A stretch of 64,000 bases of DNA from Geminocystis sp050753365 (GTDB taxonomy: Bacteria; Cyanobacteriota; Cyanobacteriia; Cyanobacteriales; Cyanobacteriaceae): NCBI RefSeq assembly GCF_050753365.1, contig NZ_JBLZFY010000006.1:1-64000 (forward strand), given 5' to 3'. This document shows positions 1 through 8,898 of the stretch, one piece after another. The position numbers and the translations under genes are program-made. Below the pieces are notes generated by a model. It saw only the letters and a program-made list of their open reading frames with translations. It ran no database searches and had not been told where the DNA came from. Position 1 is the first letter of the stretch. Each line of letters starts with the position of its first letter.

Positions 1-108
1 AATAAAAATAGTCTGTTAAATACTTCTTCATCTATCAAAAGGATTAATCACAATGATTTTATTCTCTCACAACTTGCCTCCTTAATATAACAAACAATCT
101 CTTTAGAG

Positions 109-178
109 TACTATTGTGATTCGCTAGGTATTTCAAAAACAAATTCTGAAAGACTACTGTTGTGACTCGCTAGGTATT
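109..178. repeat. Pair of 24-bp direct repeats, 46-bp period
   Basis: TACTATTGTGATTCGCTAGG continues to 132, and TACTGTTGTGACTCGCTAGG continues to 178. The two 24-base copies differ at two positions, with starts 46 bases apart. A two-copy direct repeat upstream of a gene can be a protein-binding array or simply a tandem duplication. Function unknown. Confidence 0.6.
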
Positions 179-208
179 ATACAGAATAGAATCTCCAGTA
201 GCCTGAGA

Positions 209-383
209 GGGTTAACATCACCCGCTTCGCAATAAATTGACGAAGCTAACAGCGAAAATCTGCTAAAGCGATTTCATAAATATTGTTTCTTAAACTTCAA
301 TATATTAGCAATATGTTGTTGTCTATTCAATTTACTCGCTTTAGCCGACTTATGCTATTAGCCAAGAAATAAATTTCATTGTT
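209..383. repeat. Dispersed palindromic (MITE-like) element, copy 1
   Basis: The segment has two related half elements in inverted orientation. Bases 211-275 read in reverse give GCTTTAGCAGATTTTCGCTG, then TTAGC, TCAATTTATTGC and GAAGCGGGTGATGTTAAC. Bases 334-381 read forward give CGCTTTAGCCGACTTATGCT, then ATTAGCC and AAGAAATAAATTTC. The same blocks recur at 7849-8004 and 24963-25122. No transposase is present, so a small non-autonomous element or a structured repeat is the best description. Confidence 0.6.
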
Positions 384-474
384 ATTTACGACATATTACC
401 TAAATGTTTGTCAATTTCTCCTCCTCTCTCTTTGAATATCTAACTAAATTTATTACCTAAAACCAATCACTACC

Positions 475-3039
475 ATGAATCAATTACAGCAAGAAACTTT
501 TAATTCTAATTTCTCCGATGAGATTAGATTTTTACAAAATAATGTCACTGCTAATCCCCAAGATTTGACAGCAAAATTGAGTTTAGCTACGGCATTAGAA
601 CAAGAAAAATTTTATCACGAAGCGATCGAAGTCTATCAATCTATTATTGCTCAAGATACCGACAAAGTTTTTGCGGATACTGCCAATAAAGCCATTGAGG
701 ATATTACTAAAAAATATTTACTCTCAGAAGATACTAACAGTGAAAATTTAAAGGAGGAGAAAGACACTACTATTTCTCTTCAAAATATTAATTTATTGCA
801 AAAATTTAAAGACTTGCCTATAGTCTATAAACAATTTATTGCTTTATTAATTGCCAGTTTGGTTTCTACCTTCGGAGTTGTTATTGCAGGAAAGTTAATT
901 GCTGATAGTTTAGGTAGAAGTGAATTAAAAAATAGGGCTATTTCTGAATTGAATATCATCTCGATCGACTATAATGCTAACCTAGAAAATATCACGTCAG
1001 GATTTAGAGGAAAAGCGGATAATATTGCCATTATTCAAACAGCACAAAGTTATAAAAATGAGGGAAAAATTGAACCCAATTTAAAAAACACAGTAAGGAC
1101 AATTTTAAATAACGAAATTGAGGCTAGGGGGATTGAATACGCTACTTTAGTGGGATTAAACGGACGCATTATTGTTAATGCCAATCAAGATAGATTTGGA
1201 CAAAGTTTTATTCTTGAAAACTTAGTAAGTAGAGTGATTAAGTCAAGGGAAGTATTAGAAACTAATGTGATTATTCCTCAAAAAGAAATCATTGCCGAAA
1301 ACCCTAGTTTTGCTGAAAAAATTGAAGGTGAAAATGTCTTAATGAATATAACTTTAACTCCTGTTAATGATTTTCAATCATCTCAAATGATAGCAGTATT
1401 AATGGCAGGGGAATTAGTTAATGATAATAGTCTATTATTGCAGGATATTATGTCAGCTATGGGGGGCGGTTATAGTGCAATTTATATGTTTAAAGATAAA
1501 ACCTTTCATCTCGTTACTTCAATTTTTCAACCTGTCGATAGTGAAGAATTTACAACTAATATACCTTTACCCGATACGAGTCTTTTAGAAGAAATAAGTA
1601 AAGAGGATAATGACATAGTTACGGGAAGAATGTTGATAGAAAATAAATGGCATACTATTGCTATTAAAACTCTCCCTGATTCTGATGGAGACAACATTGC
1701 TTTTTTAGTGAGAGGTACTCCTGAAGCTAATCTACAACAAATTTTTAATCGCAGTGTTTCTTATCAAATTATTGTCGGCTTTTTAAGTTTAATTATAGCT
1801 TTAATTTTAGCTAGTTATTTCAGTAAAATTCTCACTCAACCCATCGAAAAATTACAACTTTTGGCAGAAAAAATTGGTAGGGGCGATCGAAATGTAAGGG
1901 CTAAAGTTACATCTAAAGATGAAGTAGGAAAATTAGCACAAACTTTCAATGCTATGGCAGAAAAAATTGATACCTATACTCAGGAAATGGAAGCTATCGC
2001 TCAAGAAAGGGAGAAAGAAGCCCAAATTCAGCGACAACAAAGAGAAAACTTACAAGAAAACGTAATTAACCTTCTTTTAGACATCGAAAAAGCCAGTAAA
2101 GGAAATTTAAGTATTCAAGCGGAAGTGGTATCTGGAGAAGTAGGTTCGATCGCCGATGCTTTTAATGCTACCATGAGGAGTTTAGAAGGGTTAGTCAAGC
2201 AAGTCATCACCTCCACCAACCAACTTAACGACACCGCCGTCAGTAATCGAGAATCCGTTAATTACCTTGCTCAAAATTCCTACAAGCAAGACAACTCTAT
2301 TCAGATTATCACCGCTTCCGTGCAGGAAATCACCAGTTCGATCGAGCAAATCAGTGAATCAGCGCAAAACGCCGCCGTCATTGCCAGTAAATCTCGTTTC
2401 ACTGCGCAAGAAGGGGAAAGCATCATCGAAGACACCGTTAACAATATTTATCAAATTCGTCATACGGTAGCTGATACCGCAAAAAAAGCGAAAAGACTAG
2501 CCGATTCTTCCCAAGAAATATCCAAAATCGTCCATATTATCTCAGGAATCTCCGAAAAAACTAACCTCCTTGCCTTTAACGCTTCTATCGAAGCCGCACG
2601 GGCAGGAGAAAACGGACAAGGTTTCCGAGTTGTTGCTGACGAGGTACGAAGATTAGCAGAACAGGTTACATTTTCTACCCAAGAAATCGAGCAATTAGTA
2701 GAAGGTATCCAAGACGAAACCAGCGAAATGATGACGATAATGGAGCAAAGTACGACACAAGTAGTGATAGGAACTAAATTAGTGCAAAATACAAAAGAGA
2801 CATTGAAAAAACTATCAGAAATAAGTAATGAAATTGACACTCTTTTACAGTCTATTTCAGAAAGTACAGTCAATCAAAAATTAATCTCTCAGAAAGTAAA
2901 TAAAAAAATGGAAGAAGTCGCCATTGTCACCAAAGAAATTGCCAAAGAATCAAACACTGTTTCTCAATCATTGCAGGAATTAGTAACCGTTGCGATGGAA
3001 ATGCAGAAATCCGCCTCTCGCTTCCAAGTCAGCCAATAA
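475..3039 (+). CDS. Methyl-accepting chemotaxis protein (PilJ/PixJ-type receptor)
   Basis: This is an 854-residue transmembrane chemoreceptor expected to control a CheA kinase, most likely the one encoded next at 3270. The first 110 residues are soluble and resemble a TPR-like helix pair (ATALEQEKFYHEAIEVYQSI), which is unusual before the first membrane helix. Hydrophobic segments lie near residues 120-142 and 427-450, enclosing a roughly 280-residue external sensor region without recognisable chromophore motifs. A HAMP linker follows (about 450-505), then a second HAMP-like stretch, then the coiled-coil signalling domain whose hairpin tip is NLLAFNASIEAARAGENGQG near residues 695-715. The length and double-HAMP layout match cyanobacterial type IV pilus taxis receptors. 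The stimulus cannot be read from the sequence. Confidence 0.9.
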   Translation: MNQLQQETFNSNFSDEIRFLQNNVTANPQDLTAKLSLATALEQEKFYHEAIEVYQSIIAQDTDKVFADTANKAIEDITKKYLLSEDTNSENLKEEKDTTISLQNINLLQKFKDLPIVYKQFIALLIASLVSTFGVVIAGKLIADSLGRSELKNRAISELNIISIDYNANLENITSGFRGKADNIAIIQTAQSYKNEGKIEPNLKNTVRTILNNEIEARGIEYATLVGLNGRIIVNANQDRFGQSFILENLVSRVIKSREVLETNVIIPQKEIIAENPSFAEKIEGENVLMNITLTPVNDFQSSQMIAVLMAGELVNDNSLLLQDIMSAMGGGYSAIYMFKDKTFHLVTSIFQPVDSEEFTTNIPLPDTSLLEEISKEDNDIVTGRMLIENKWHTIAIKTLPDSDGDNIAFLVRGTPEANLQQIFNRSVSYQIIVGFLSLIIALILASYFSKILTQPIEKLQLLAEKIGRGDRNVRAKVTSKDEVGKLAQTFNAMAEKIDTYTQEMEAIAQEREKEAQIQRQQRENLQENVINLLLDIEKASKGNLSIQAEVVSGEVGSIADAFNATMRSLEGLVKQVITSTNQLNDTAVSNRESVNYLAQNSYKQDNSIQIITASVQEITSSIEQISESAQNAAVIASKSRFTAQEGESIIEDTVNNIYQIRHTVADTAKKAKRLADSSQEISKIVHIISGISEKTNLLAFNASIEAARAGENGQGFRVVADEVRRLAEQVTFSTQEIEQLVEGIQDETSEMMTIMEQSTTQVVIGTKLVQNTKETLKKLSEISNEIDTLLQSISESTVNQKLISQKVNKKMEEVAIVTKEIAKESNTVSQSLQELVTVAMEMQKSASRFQVSQ

Positions 3040-3040
3040 G

Positions 3041-3112
3041 GAATTAAGAATTAAGAATTAAGAATTAAGAATTAAGAATCAAGAATTAAGAATGAGAAAT
3101 TAAAAATTAAGA
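3041..3112. repeat. Tandem AATTAAG heptamer repeats
   Basis: About nine slightly degenerate copies of AATTAAG follow the receptor stop codon directly. This is simple-sequence repeat material of the kind scattered between genes in this window. No coding role is apparent. Confidence 0.8.
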
Positions 3113-3139
3113 AACAAGAAGTAATGAAGAATAACGTAG

Positions 3140-3159
3140 GGGTTTAATATATTAAACCC
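3140..3159. repeat. Perfect 20-bp palindrome
   Basis: GGGTTTAATATATTAAACCC is a perfect palindrome between the receptor and CheA genes, followed by a C-rich tract and not by a T run. It could be a dyad operator or a weak hairpin. It is not a canonical intrinsic terminator. Confidence 0.5.
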
Positions 3160-3269
3160 ACCCCCCACCAAAAAATCACAAATACTAATTAACTCCTTCT
3201 CTTCCCCTTCCTCCTCTTTCTCCCTTCCTCCCCTTCCTCCCCCTATCCACTCACTTTCAATGATTAATT

Positions 3270-5972
3270 ATGTTAGATGCCGTTAGTTTAGCCGCTATTG
3301 CCGAAGAAGCCAGAATTTGTTTCTTAGAAGAAGATGCTCCAGAATATTTAGATACTTTAACCAAAGGTATTGATGACTTAAAACTTTCCTTTCAACAAGA
3401 TAAAAATAATCAAAAATTAGAGTTTTTATACAAAGAATTAGGAAGGGCAGCCCATTCCATAAAAGGAGGGGCGGGGATGGCGGAAATGCACACTGTCAGT
3501 AAGTTAGCCCATAAAGTAGAGGATATTTTTGAGGCTTTACAGCAGGATAGAATTAGCGATTTTGAGACGACTTTTCAGTTATTAACTTTATCGATCGAAA
3601 GTTTAGAAAATTTAGTAAATTTAGAAAAGACTGGCTCAATTTCTGATGATAATAGTGATGAGTTAATGGGAATTTTAGATGAGTTTTTAACTAATTTAAA
3701 CCCCCAAGACGAGGTTATCGATATTGGTTTTGCCGATGATAGTTTTATTACTATGGCTTTAACTCAAGATTTATCTGCTTGTATTGATAGGGTTAAAGAA
3801 ACTCTTGATAATCCCTCTTTAGCTACTGATGATAATATTACTAATAGTCTCAATATTTTACTGGAAGAATGTCAATTATTAGGTCAGGCTTTAAATTGTG
3901 ATTGGTTAGTGCAACTTACCACAGTTATTCGCAGTTTACAGCAAAATAATCAGGATTCGATCGAACATTTTATCCGAAGATCGATCGAAGAAATCGAAAG
4001 TCATCAGAAACAATTTTTAGAAGGGAATAAAACACCGACTTTTTCTAGCTATTTTCAAAGAGAAACCCCCGAAAAAAATTTAGTTAACAAGAAAACAGAA
4101 GATAAAAAAATAGAAACCCTGAAAACACAGACACAGGAAATAACATCATCTTCCGTTAATAGTAGAAACTTAAGAATCCCCCTTGACAAAATTACCAACT
4201 TAAGCAACGTAGTCGGGCAACTTTTAACAAACTATGAAAGTTTAAAACTGTATGAAAATCAATTAAAACAGGCAAGTATTAACTTAAAGAAAAAGACAAA
4301 ATCTCTTGCCCCTGTTAAAGAACAAATCGAATCAATGTATGATCAATTAACTATTACTCAAACTAACCTTTTAAATAATAACCTCAAAGAGATAAAAAAA
4401 GACTTAGCAGAATTTGACAGTCTTGAATTTGATGAATATAATCAAGTCCATACAGCATTGCAAAACTTGACAGAATTAATTATTCAAGTCCAAGAAGTAA
4501 GGGAAGATTTCGACTTAGTTAATCGAGATTTTCAGGAAACTTTAATTGAGATGCAAAAGTCTTTAAATATTTTAGATCAAGAATTAAGAAAAGTGCGTCT
4601 TGTGCCGTTTATTAGTTTGGCGGGAAGTTTTATTAAGCCTTTAGAAAAATTGTGTAAAACTTATGATAAATCTGTCGAATTAGTTATAGAAGGAAAAGAT
4701 ATATTAATAGATCAAAATATCATTGAGATTTTGAGAACACCCTTTAATCATCTTATCAGAAATGCCTTTGATCATGGTATAGAATCGACAGAAATAAGGC
4801 AAAAACAAGGTAAATCTTTACCTGCTATCATTAAATTAACTGCCAAAATAGAAGGAAATAGCGTTATTTTAACCATACAAGATGATGGAGGAGGAATCGA
4901 TATAAATAAGGTATATGAAAAAGCCTCCTCTCTCGGTTTATTCCCTAGTAATGTATTTTTTAATGACTTAACCAAAGAAGAAATTTTGAGGACAATTTTT
5001 TCACCCGGATTCTCTACTGCTTCTCAAGTAACTGACTTATCAGGGAGAGGTATGGGAATGGATATTGTGAAAGCAGAAATTGAAAAATTAAGGGGTACAA
5101 TTCAGGTTGATACTAATATTAATAAAGGTACAGAATTTAAACTCAAAATACCTTTAGGCTTAAATGTTATCTCTCTTTTATTAGTAAAAATTTCTCAACA
5201 GGTTATTGCTATTCCTTCAGAAAATGTTTTGCGAGTAATTTCCCTTGCTTCTGAGAAAATTAAGGATAATCAACTACTATGGAAAGGTGTAAAAATTCCC
5301 GTTTACAACCTATCTCAAATTCTCCCCTATAATCAACTTTATAAAATGGATATTTCTCAAGGTTATATCGGCTTATTATTAAACATTGCAGGAGAAAAAA
5401 TAATTATGAGAGTGGATGCTATTGTGGAAGAAAAACCCCTCGTGGCTAAAAGTTTTGATGATACTGTGGCTATTCCTCCCTACATTGGCGGTGGCACTGT
5501 CTTAGGAAATGGTAAATTTGTACCTATTCTGATTCCCGATTATCTCACTCCCCTTTTGACAACTCAACACCGTCAAAAAATAGATACAACTATGGCGAAA
5601 GACAAAATCTCTGTCATGGTGATTGATGATTCTGTAACTGTCAGACGCAGTTTAAATCGTATTTTGACTCAAGTTGGTTATGATGTCACCCAATGCCGTG
5701 ATGGGAAAGACGCATGGAATACGTTGCAGAGTAGTACCCTTTCTTTTAATATTGCTATCTGTGATTTGGAGATGCCGGGGGTTGATGGTTATAAGTTTTT
5801 ACAAATGGTAAGGGCTTCCCAACATTGGCAACATCTCCCTATTATTATCCTCACTTCACGGGATAATGATTTACACCGTCAAAAAGCCTTCGATTTAGGC
5901 GCTAATGGTTATATGACGAAGCCTTTTAATCCTCTTAAAATTATAGATTCGATCGAGCAGTTAATTAACTAA
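3270..5972 (+). CDS. Hybrid histidine kinase CheA with receiver domain (PilL/PixL-like)
   Basis: This 900-residue CheA-type kinase should phosphorylate response regulators in a pilus-taxis pathway. An N-terminal Hpt domain carries the phospho-accepting His62 in AHSIKGGAG. A long helical linker and dimerisation region leads to the ATPase domain, with HLIRNAFDHGIE (N box), DDGGGID (G1) and GRGMGMDIVKAEI (G2). A CheW-like domain follows, then a C-terminal receiver from about residue 780 with VIDDS and phospho-acceptor Asp832 in CDLEMPGVDG. The P2 region is reduced relative to enterobacterial CheA. The gene lies 230 bases after the receptor on the same strand and probably works with it. A second kinase of the same type is encoded at 41280-44111. 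Confidence 0.92.
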   Translation: MLDAVSLAAIAEEARICFLEEDAPEYLDTLTKGIDDLKLSFQQDKNNQKLEFLYKELGRAAHSIKGGAGMAEMHTVSKLAHKVEDIFEALQQDRISDFETTFQLLTLSIESLENLVNLEKTGSISDDNSDELMGILDEFLTNLNPQDEVIDIGFADDSFITMALTQDLSACIDRVKETLDNPSLATDDNITNSLNILLEECQLLGQALNCDWLVQLTTVIRSLQQNNQDSIEHFIRRSIEEIESHQKQFLEGNKTPTFSSYFQRETPEKNLVNKKTEDKKIETLKTQTQEITSSSVNSRNLRIPLDKITNLSNVVGQLLTNYESLKLYENQLKQASINLKKKTKSLAPVKEQIESMYDQLTITQTNLLNNNLKEIKKDLAEFDSLEFDEYNQVHTALQNLTELIIQVQEVREDFDLVNRDFQETLIEMQKSLNILDQELRKVRLVPFISLAGSFIKPLEKLCKTYDKSVELVIEGKDILIDQNIIEILRTPFNHLIRNAFDHGIESTEIRQKQGKSLPAIIKLTAKIEGNSVILTIQDDGGGIDINKVYEKASSLGLFPSNVFFNDLTKEEILRTIFSPGFSTASQVTDLSGRGMGMDIVKAEIEKLRGTIQVDTNINKGTEFKLKIPLGLNVISLLLVKISQQVIAIPSENVLRVISLASEKIKDNQLLWKGVKIPVYNLSQILPYNQLYKMDISQGYIGLLLNIAGEKIIMRVDAIVEEKPLVAKSFDDTVAIPPYIGGGTVLGNGKFVPILIPDYLTPLLTTQHRQKIDTTMAKDKISVMVIDDSVTVRRSLNRILTQVGYDVTQCRDGKDAWNTLQSSTLSFNIAICDLEMPGVDGYKFLQMVRASQHWQHLPIIILTSRDNDLHRQKAFDLGANGYMTKPFNPLKIIDSIEQLIN

Positions 5973-5993
5973 GACTGACGCACCTCTAACGAC

Positions 5994-6061
5994 ATTCTGT
6001 CATTCCGAGAGTAGCGAAGGAATCTCAATCCCTTGATTTTTGGTACAAGTGCGTAACTTCT
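5994..6061. repeat. 68-bp dispersed repeat, copy a
   Basis: Bases 5994-6061 are the inverse complement of 14931-14998 with three mismatches in 68 positions. The core contains TCATTCCGAGAGTAGCGAAG. Related but shorter pieces occur at 9705-9821 and 60786-60811. It lies between genes, just after the CheA stop codon. Confidence 0.8.
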
Positions 6062-6171
6062 ATTAACAATTAAAATTCTCCTTTCCATACTTTATCTCTA
6101 TGGAGTTCGATCGAAATTTTTATTGATTTACCTTATTTTTTTAACACATTTTTCAAAATTATATATTACAC

Positions 6172-6206
6172 AATCTCTAAAACCTTTTATTTTAGGGATT
6201 TTTTTA
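6172..6206 (+). terminator. Probable intrinsic terminator
   Basis: AATCTCTAAAA pairs with TTTTAGGGATT (one G-U pair) across a short loop and is followed by a run of T. It lies 200 bases beyond the CheA stop codon and ahead of the sbpA promoter, so it would insulate the two units. Confidence 0.55.
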
Positions 6207-6317
6207 TATCTAAATCTCTTTCTATCATAAAAATATCCTTTTACTTCCCTATCGATCGATGTCTATTCATTCTATAGATAAAATAACGATGACTTACCAT
6301 TGCCAGAAAAATAAATT

Positions 6318-6355
6318 GAAAATGTATTGAAAATATTTTGACTTTAGGTTAAGAT
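6318..6355 (+). promoter_or_regulatory. Promoter with conserved sbp element
   Basis: GAAAATGTATTGAAAAT contains a -35-like TTGAAA at 6327-6332. A 17-base spacer leads to TAAGAT at 6350-6355, 31 bases before the gene start. The same AAATGTATTGAAA block with the same 17-base spacing stands before two other sulfate-binding-protein genes, at 11760 and 47865. Confidence 0.6.
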
Positions 6356-6386
6356 ACTGTTTAATAAAAATCTAAAAACGATAAAG

Positions 6387-7448
6387 ATGAAAAAAAGAAG
6401 AAAGTTTCTAAGCGGATTGATCATTGGGTTAACCATGACTGGTATCATAAGTGGCTGTGGTAATAGTCAAAATCAAACGGAAACTCCTACTAATAATAAT
6501 CAGGCGACAGCTAATCAAGAAGTAAAACTCACCTTAGTCTCTTATGCTGTAACTCAAAGTGCCTACGAAAAAATTATTCCTCAATTTGCGGAAGAATGGA
6601 AGAATAAAACAGGGCAAACGGTGGTAGTAGAACAAAGTTACGGTGGTTCAGGTTCGCAAACAAGAGCAGTTATTGACGGATTAGAGGCGGATGTGGTGGC
6701 GTTGGCTTTATCGGCGGATACCCTCAAAATTCAACAGGCTGGATTAATCGATGCGGGGTGGGAAAAAGAAGCACCTCATAATGGCATTGTAACTCGATCG
6801 GTAGTGGCTTTGGTTAGTAGGGAAGGGGGGAAACAAGCACAAACATGGGCAGATTTAGCGAATCCTGATATTAAAGTTATCACCGCTAATCCTAAGACTT
6901 CTGGGGGTGCGAGATGGAACTTTTTAGTATTATGGGGTGCGATTACCCAATCAGGAGGAGATGCCACCAAAGCGGAGGAATTTGTCACCAATGTTTATCG
7001 AAATGTGCCAGTTTTGCCGAAAGATGCAAGGGAAGCAACAGACGTATTTTATAAACAAAGACAAGGAGATATATTAATGAACTACGAAAATGAAATTCTC
7101 TTAGCGAAGTTGAAAGGTGAAAATCAGCCTTACGTTATTCCTACTGATTATAACATTTCGATCGAAGGACCCGTTGCCGTTGTCGATAAATATGTGGATA
7201 AACGAGGCACAAGGGAAGTAGCCGAAGCCTTTGTGCAATTTTTATACACTCCCGAAGCTCAAAGAGCCTTTGCAGAAGTAGGTTTTCGCCCTGTGGATGA
7301 GACGGTATTTGAAGAATTTAACGAGCAATATCCCAAAGTCGATAATTTATTTACCGTAGAGGCTTTTGGCGGTTGGGATCAAGTACAAAAAGACTTCTTT
7401 GATGATGGTACAGTGTTCGATCGAATTTTTGCCAATCTTCGCAAATAA
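6387..7448 (+). CDS. sbpA: Sulfate-binding lipoprotein of ABC transporter
   Basis: This is the extracytoplasmic sulfate (and probably thiosulfate) receptor that feeds the CysTWA transporter encoded just downstream. The N-terminus has KKRRK, a hydrophobic stretch and the lipobox IISGC with Cys24, so the mature protein should be lipid-anchored. The mature part has the family signatures TLVSYAVTQSAYEKIIPQF, SYGGSGSQTRAVIDGLEAD, ITANPKTSGGARWNFL, LPKDAREATDVF and NYENE, with a length (353 residues) normal for SbpA. Two other sulfate-binding proteins in the window (11916, 47932) have ordinary cleavable signals instead. It is preceded by the conserved promoter element and followed after 24 bases by the NIL-domain gene. 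Confidence 0.95.
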   Translation: MKKRRKFLSGLIIGLTMTGIISGCGNSQNQTETPTNNNQATANQEVKLTLVSYAVTQSAYEKIIPQFAEEWKNKTGQTVVVEQSYGGSGSQTRAVIDGLEADVVALALSADTLKIQQAGLIDAGWEKEAPHNGIVTRSVVALVSREGGKQAQTWADLANPDIKVITANPKTSGGARWNFLVLWGAITQSGGDATKAEEFVTNVYRNVPVLPKDAREATDVFYKQRQGDILMNYENEILLAKLKGENQPYVIPTDYNISIEGPVAVVDKYVDKRGTREVAEAFVQFLYTPEAQRAFAEVGFRPVDETVFEEFNEQYPKVDNLFTVEAFGGWDQVQKDFFDDGTVFDRIFANLRK

Positions 7449-7472
7449 TAAACCTTAAAAATAATCAGAATT

Positions 7473-7790
7473 ATGAACACACAATTAATTGATAAGCCAG
7501 AAAAAATTATCAAAATATCCTTACATATTCCGCCAAAATATTTACAAAAACCAATTATATTTGATCTCGCATCCCAATATAATTTGGAAGTAAATATTAC
7601 CTCCGCTTTATTAGGAGAGGAAGGAGATAGAGATGGTTGGTTTAACCTACTTTTAAAAGGCACAGAAGACAGCATAAAAGAGGGAATTAAATACTTATTA
7701 GATTTAGGTATTGAAGTGTGGGAAAGCGATCAAAAAGGGCAAAAACCTTTCAATCAATGGGATTTTGAAGGATGGTTATTAGAAGGTTAA
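7473..7790 (+). CDS. NIL-domain protein
   Basis: This 105-residue cytosolic protein resembles the NIL domain (ferredoxin-like, ACT-related) known from the C-terminus of the methionine importer ATPase MetN, where it binds the amino acid and inhibits transport. IIKISLHIPPKYLQKPII, an acidic turn (GEEGDRDGWFNL) and LLLKGTEDSIKEGIKYL fit that fold. It lies 24 bases after sbpA and before cysT, cysW and cysA, so a role in feedback control of sulfate uptake by a sulfur amino acid is an attractive inference. Small free-standing NIL proteins next to sulfate transporter genes are known in other cyanobacteria. No catalytic motif is present. Confidence 0.75.
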   Translation: MNTQLIDKPEKIIKISLHIPPKYLQKPIIFDLASQYNLEVNITSALLGEEGDRDGWFNLLLKGTEDSIKEGIKYLLDLGIEVWESDQKGQKPFNQWDFEGWLLEG

Positions 7791-7848
7791 TTTAACTTCC
7801 TCAATTTATGGCAACTAACATACATTTAATGGATTCACAAATGATCTC

Positions 7849-8004
7849 GCAAAGAAATAAATTTCATTGCTAATAGCATAACTCTACTAAAGTGAGTTAG
7901 ATAAATATCAACAATATCTAGTTTTTTAAACAAAAAATATTTTTAGTTGCTTTAGCTTACTTTAGCTGTAAGCCTTGTCAATTTATTGCAAGGCGGATTA
8001 TTAG
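7849..8004. repeat. Dispersed palindromic (MITE-like) element, copy 2
   Basis: Left block GCAAAGAAATAAATTTCATT, GCTAATAGCATAACTCTACT and AAAGTGAGTTAG (7849-7900). Right block TTGCTTTAGCTTACTTTAGC, then TGTAAGCC, TTGTCAATTTATTGCAAGGC and GGATTATTAGG (7947-8004). The two blocks are imperfect inverse complements of each other and match copies at 209-383 and 24963-25122. This copy fills most of the 244 bases between the NIL gene and cysT and may carry or disturb cysT transcription. Confidence 0.65.
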
Positions 8005-8034
8005 GAAAATATTAAACTTTTTATATTTATTAAT

Positions 8035-8898
8035 ATGACTAATTTATTTTATGAGCCTCCTCTTGAGGTGGACACAAATCAAATATCAAAAATATTATCA
8101 AAAATTTCGATTCCTTGGACAATTACCATCGGTTATTTAACTATTATTTTAATAGTTCCCATGGTAGCTTTAATCTTAAAATCTTCTACTTTAGGATTTA
8201 CTAATTTTTGGGAAATTGCTACTTCTGATGTTGCTGTATCCGCCTATCAAGTAACCTTTATTACCGCTCTTTTTGCGGGTTTTATTAATGGTTTAATGGG
8301 TACATTATTAGCATGGGTATTAGTTAGATACGACTTTCCAGGGCGTAAAATTTTTGATGCCATGATTGATATTCCTTTCGCTTTACCAACGGCGGTGGCT
8401 GGTTTAGTATTAGCTACCGTTTATAGTCGCAATGGTTGGATTGGGCAGTTTTTCACTCCTTTTGACATCCAAATCGCCTTTTCTCGTCTAGGGGTATTCG
8501 TGGCAATGCTATTTATCTCCTTGCCTTTTGTCGTGCGCACTTTGCAACCCGTTTTACAGGAAATGGAAAAGGAAACCGAAGAAGCGGCTTGGGCTTTAGG
8601 TGCGACAGATTGGCAAACTTTTCGCCACGTCATTTTACCGCCCCTAATCCCTCCTATTTTAACGGGAGTGGCTTTGGGTTTTTCCAGAGCTGTAGGAGAG
8701 TATGGTTCGATCGTAGTTATTGCCTCTAACATCCCCTTTCAAGACTTAATCGCCCCTGTATTAGTGTTTCAACGACTAGAAGAATACGACTATGTAGGGG
8801 CAACAGTAATCGGTACGGTGTTGCTGTTAGTTTCATTGATACTTTTGCTTTTAATTAACTTCTTGCAAAAATGGGGAAATAGCTATGCAAAAAATTAA
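8035..8898 (+). CDS. cysT: Sulfate ABC transporter permease CysT
   Basis: This is one half of the membrane channel for sulfate/thiosulfate uptake, paired with CysW. The 287 residues contain about six membrane helices, starting with an N-terminal helix around residues 33-55. The cytoplasmic EAA loop (EEAAWALGATDWQTFRHVIL) docks on the ATPase CysA. SRAVGEYGSIVVIASNIPFQ is typical of CysT. The stop codon lies inside the start of cysW (14-base overlap), so the two are translationally coupled. The ATG at 8035 has no clear Shine-Dalgarno sequence, which is common here. A second CysT-like gene is at 19652. Confidence 0.93.
   Translation: MTNLFYEPPLEVDTNQISKILSKISIPWTITIGYLTIILIVPMVALILKSSTLGFTNFWEIATSDVAVSAYQVTFITALFAGFINGLMGTLLAWVLVRYDFPGRKIFDAMIDIPFALPTAVAGLVLATVYSRNGWIGQFFTPFDIQIAFSRLGVFVAMLFISLPFVVRTLQPVLQEMEKETEEAAWALGATDWQTFRHVILPPLIPPILTGVALGFSRAVGEYGSIVVIASNIPFQDLIAPVLVFQRLEEYDYVGATVIGTVLLLVSLILLLLINFLQKWGNSYAKN

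Larger units (their letters stand above)
1..474. other. Intergenic region upstream of chemoreceptor gene
   Basis: No reading frame with coding character is visible before the ATG at 475. The stretch holds a pair of 24-base direct repeats (109-178) and one copy of a dispersed palindromic element (about 211-381), both described separately. The last 50 bases are pyrimidine rich (CTCCTCCTCTC) and carry no obvious ribosome-binding site before the ATG at 475. Genes for a CheY and CheW that usually precede a receptor and CheA in Pil/Pix clusters are not in these bases and may lie to the left of the window. Confidence 0.6.

Noticed and set aside
2460..2873. 137-codon open frame on the minus strand inside the first chemoreceptor gene
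   Set aside because: It lies entirely opposite a well-supported coding region, has no ribosome site, and its translation is Ser- and Cys-rich without domain pattern, as expected for an antisense shadow.
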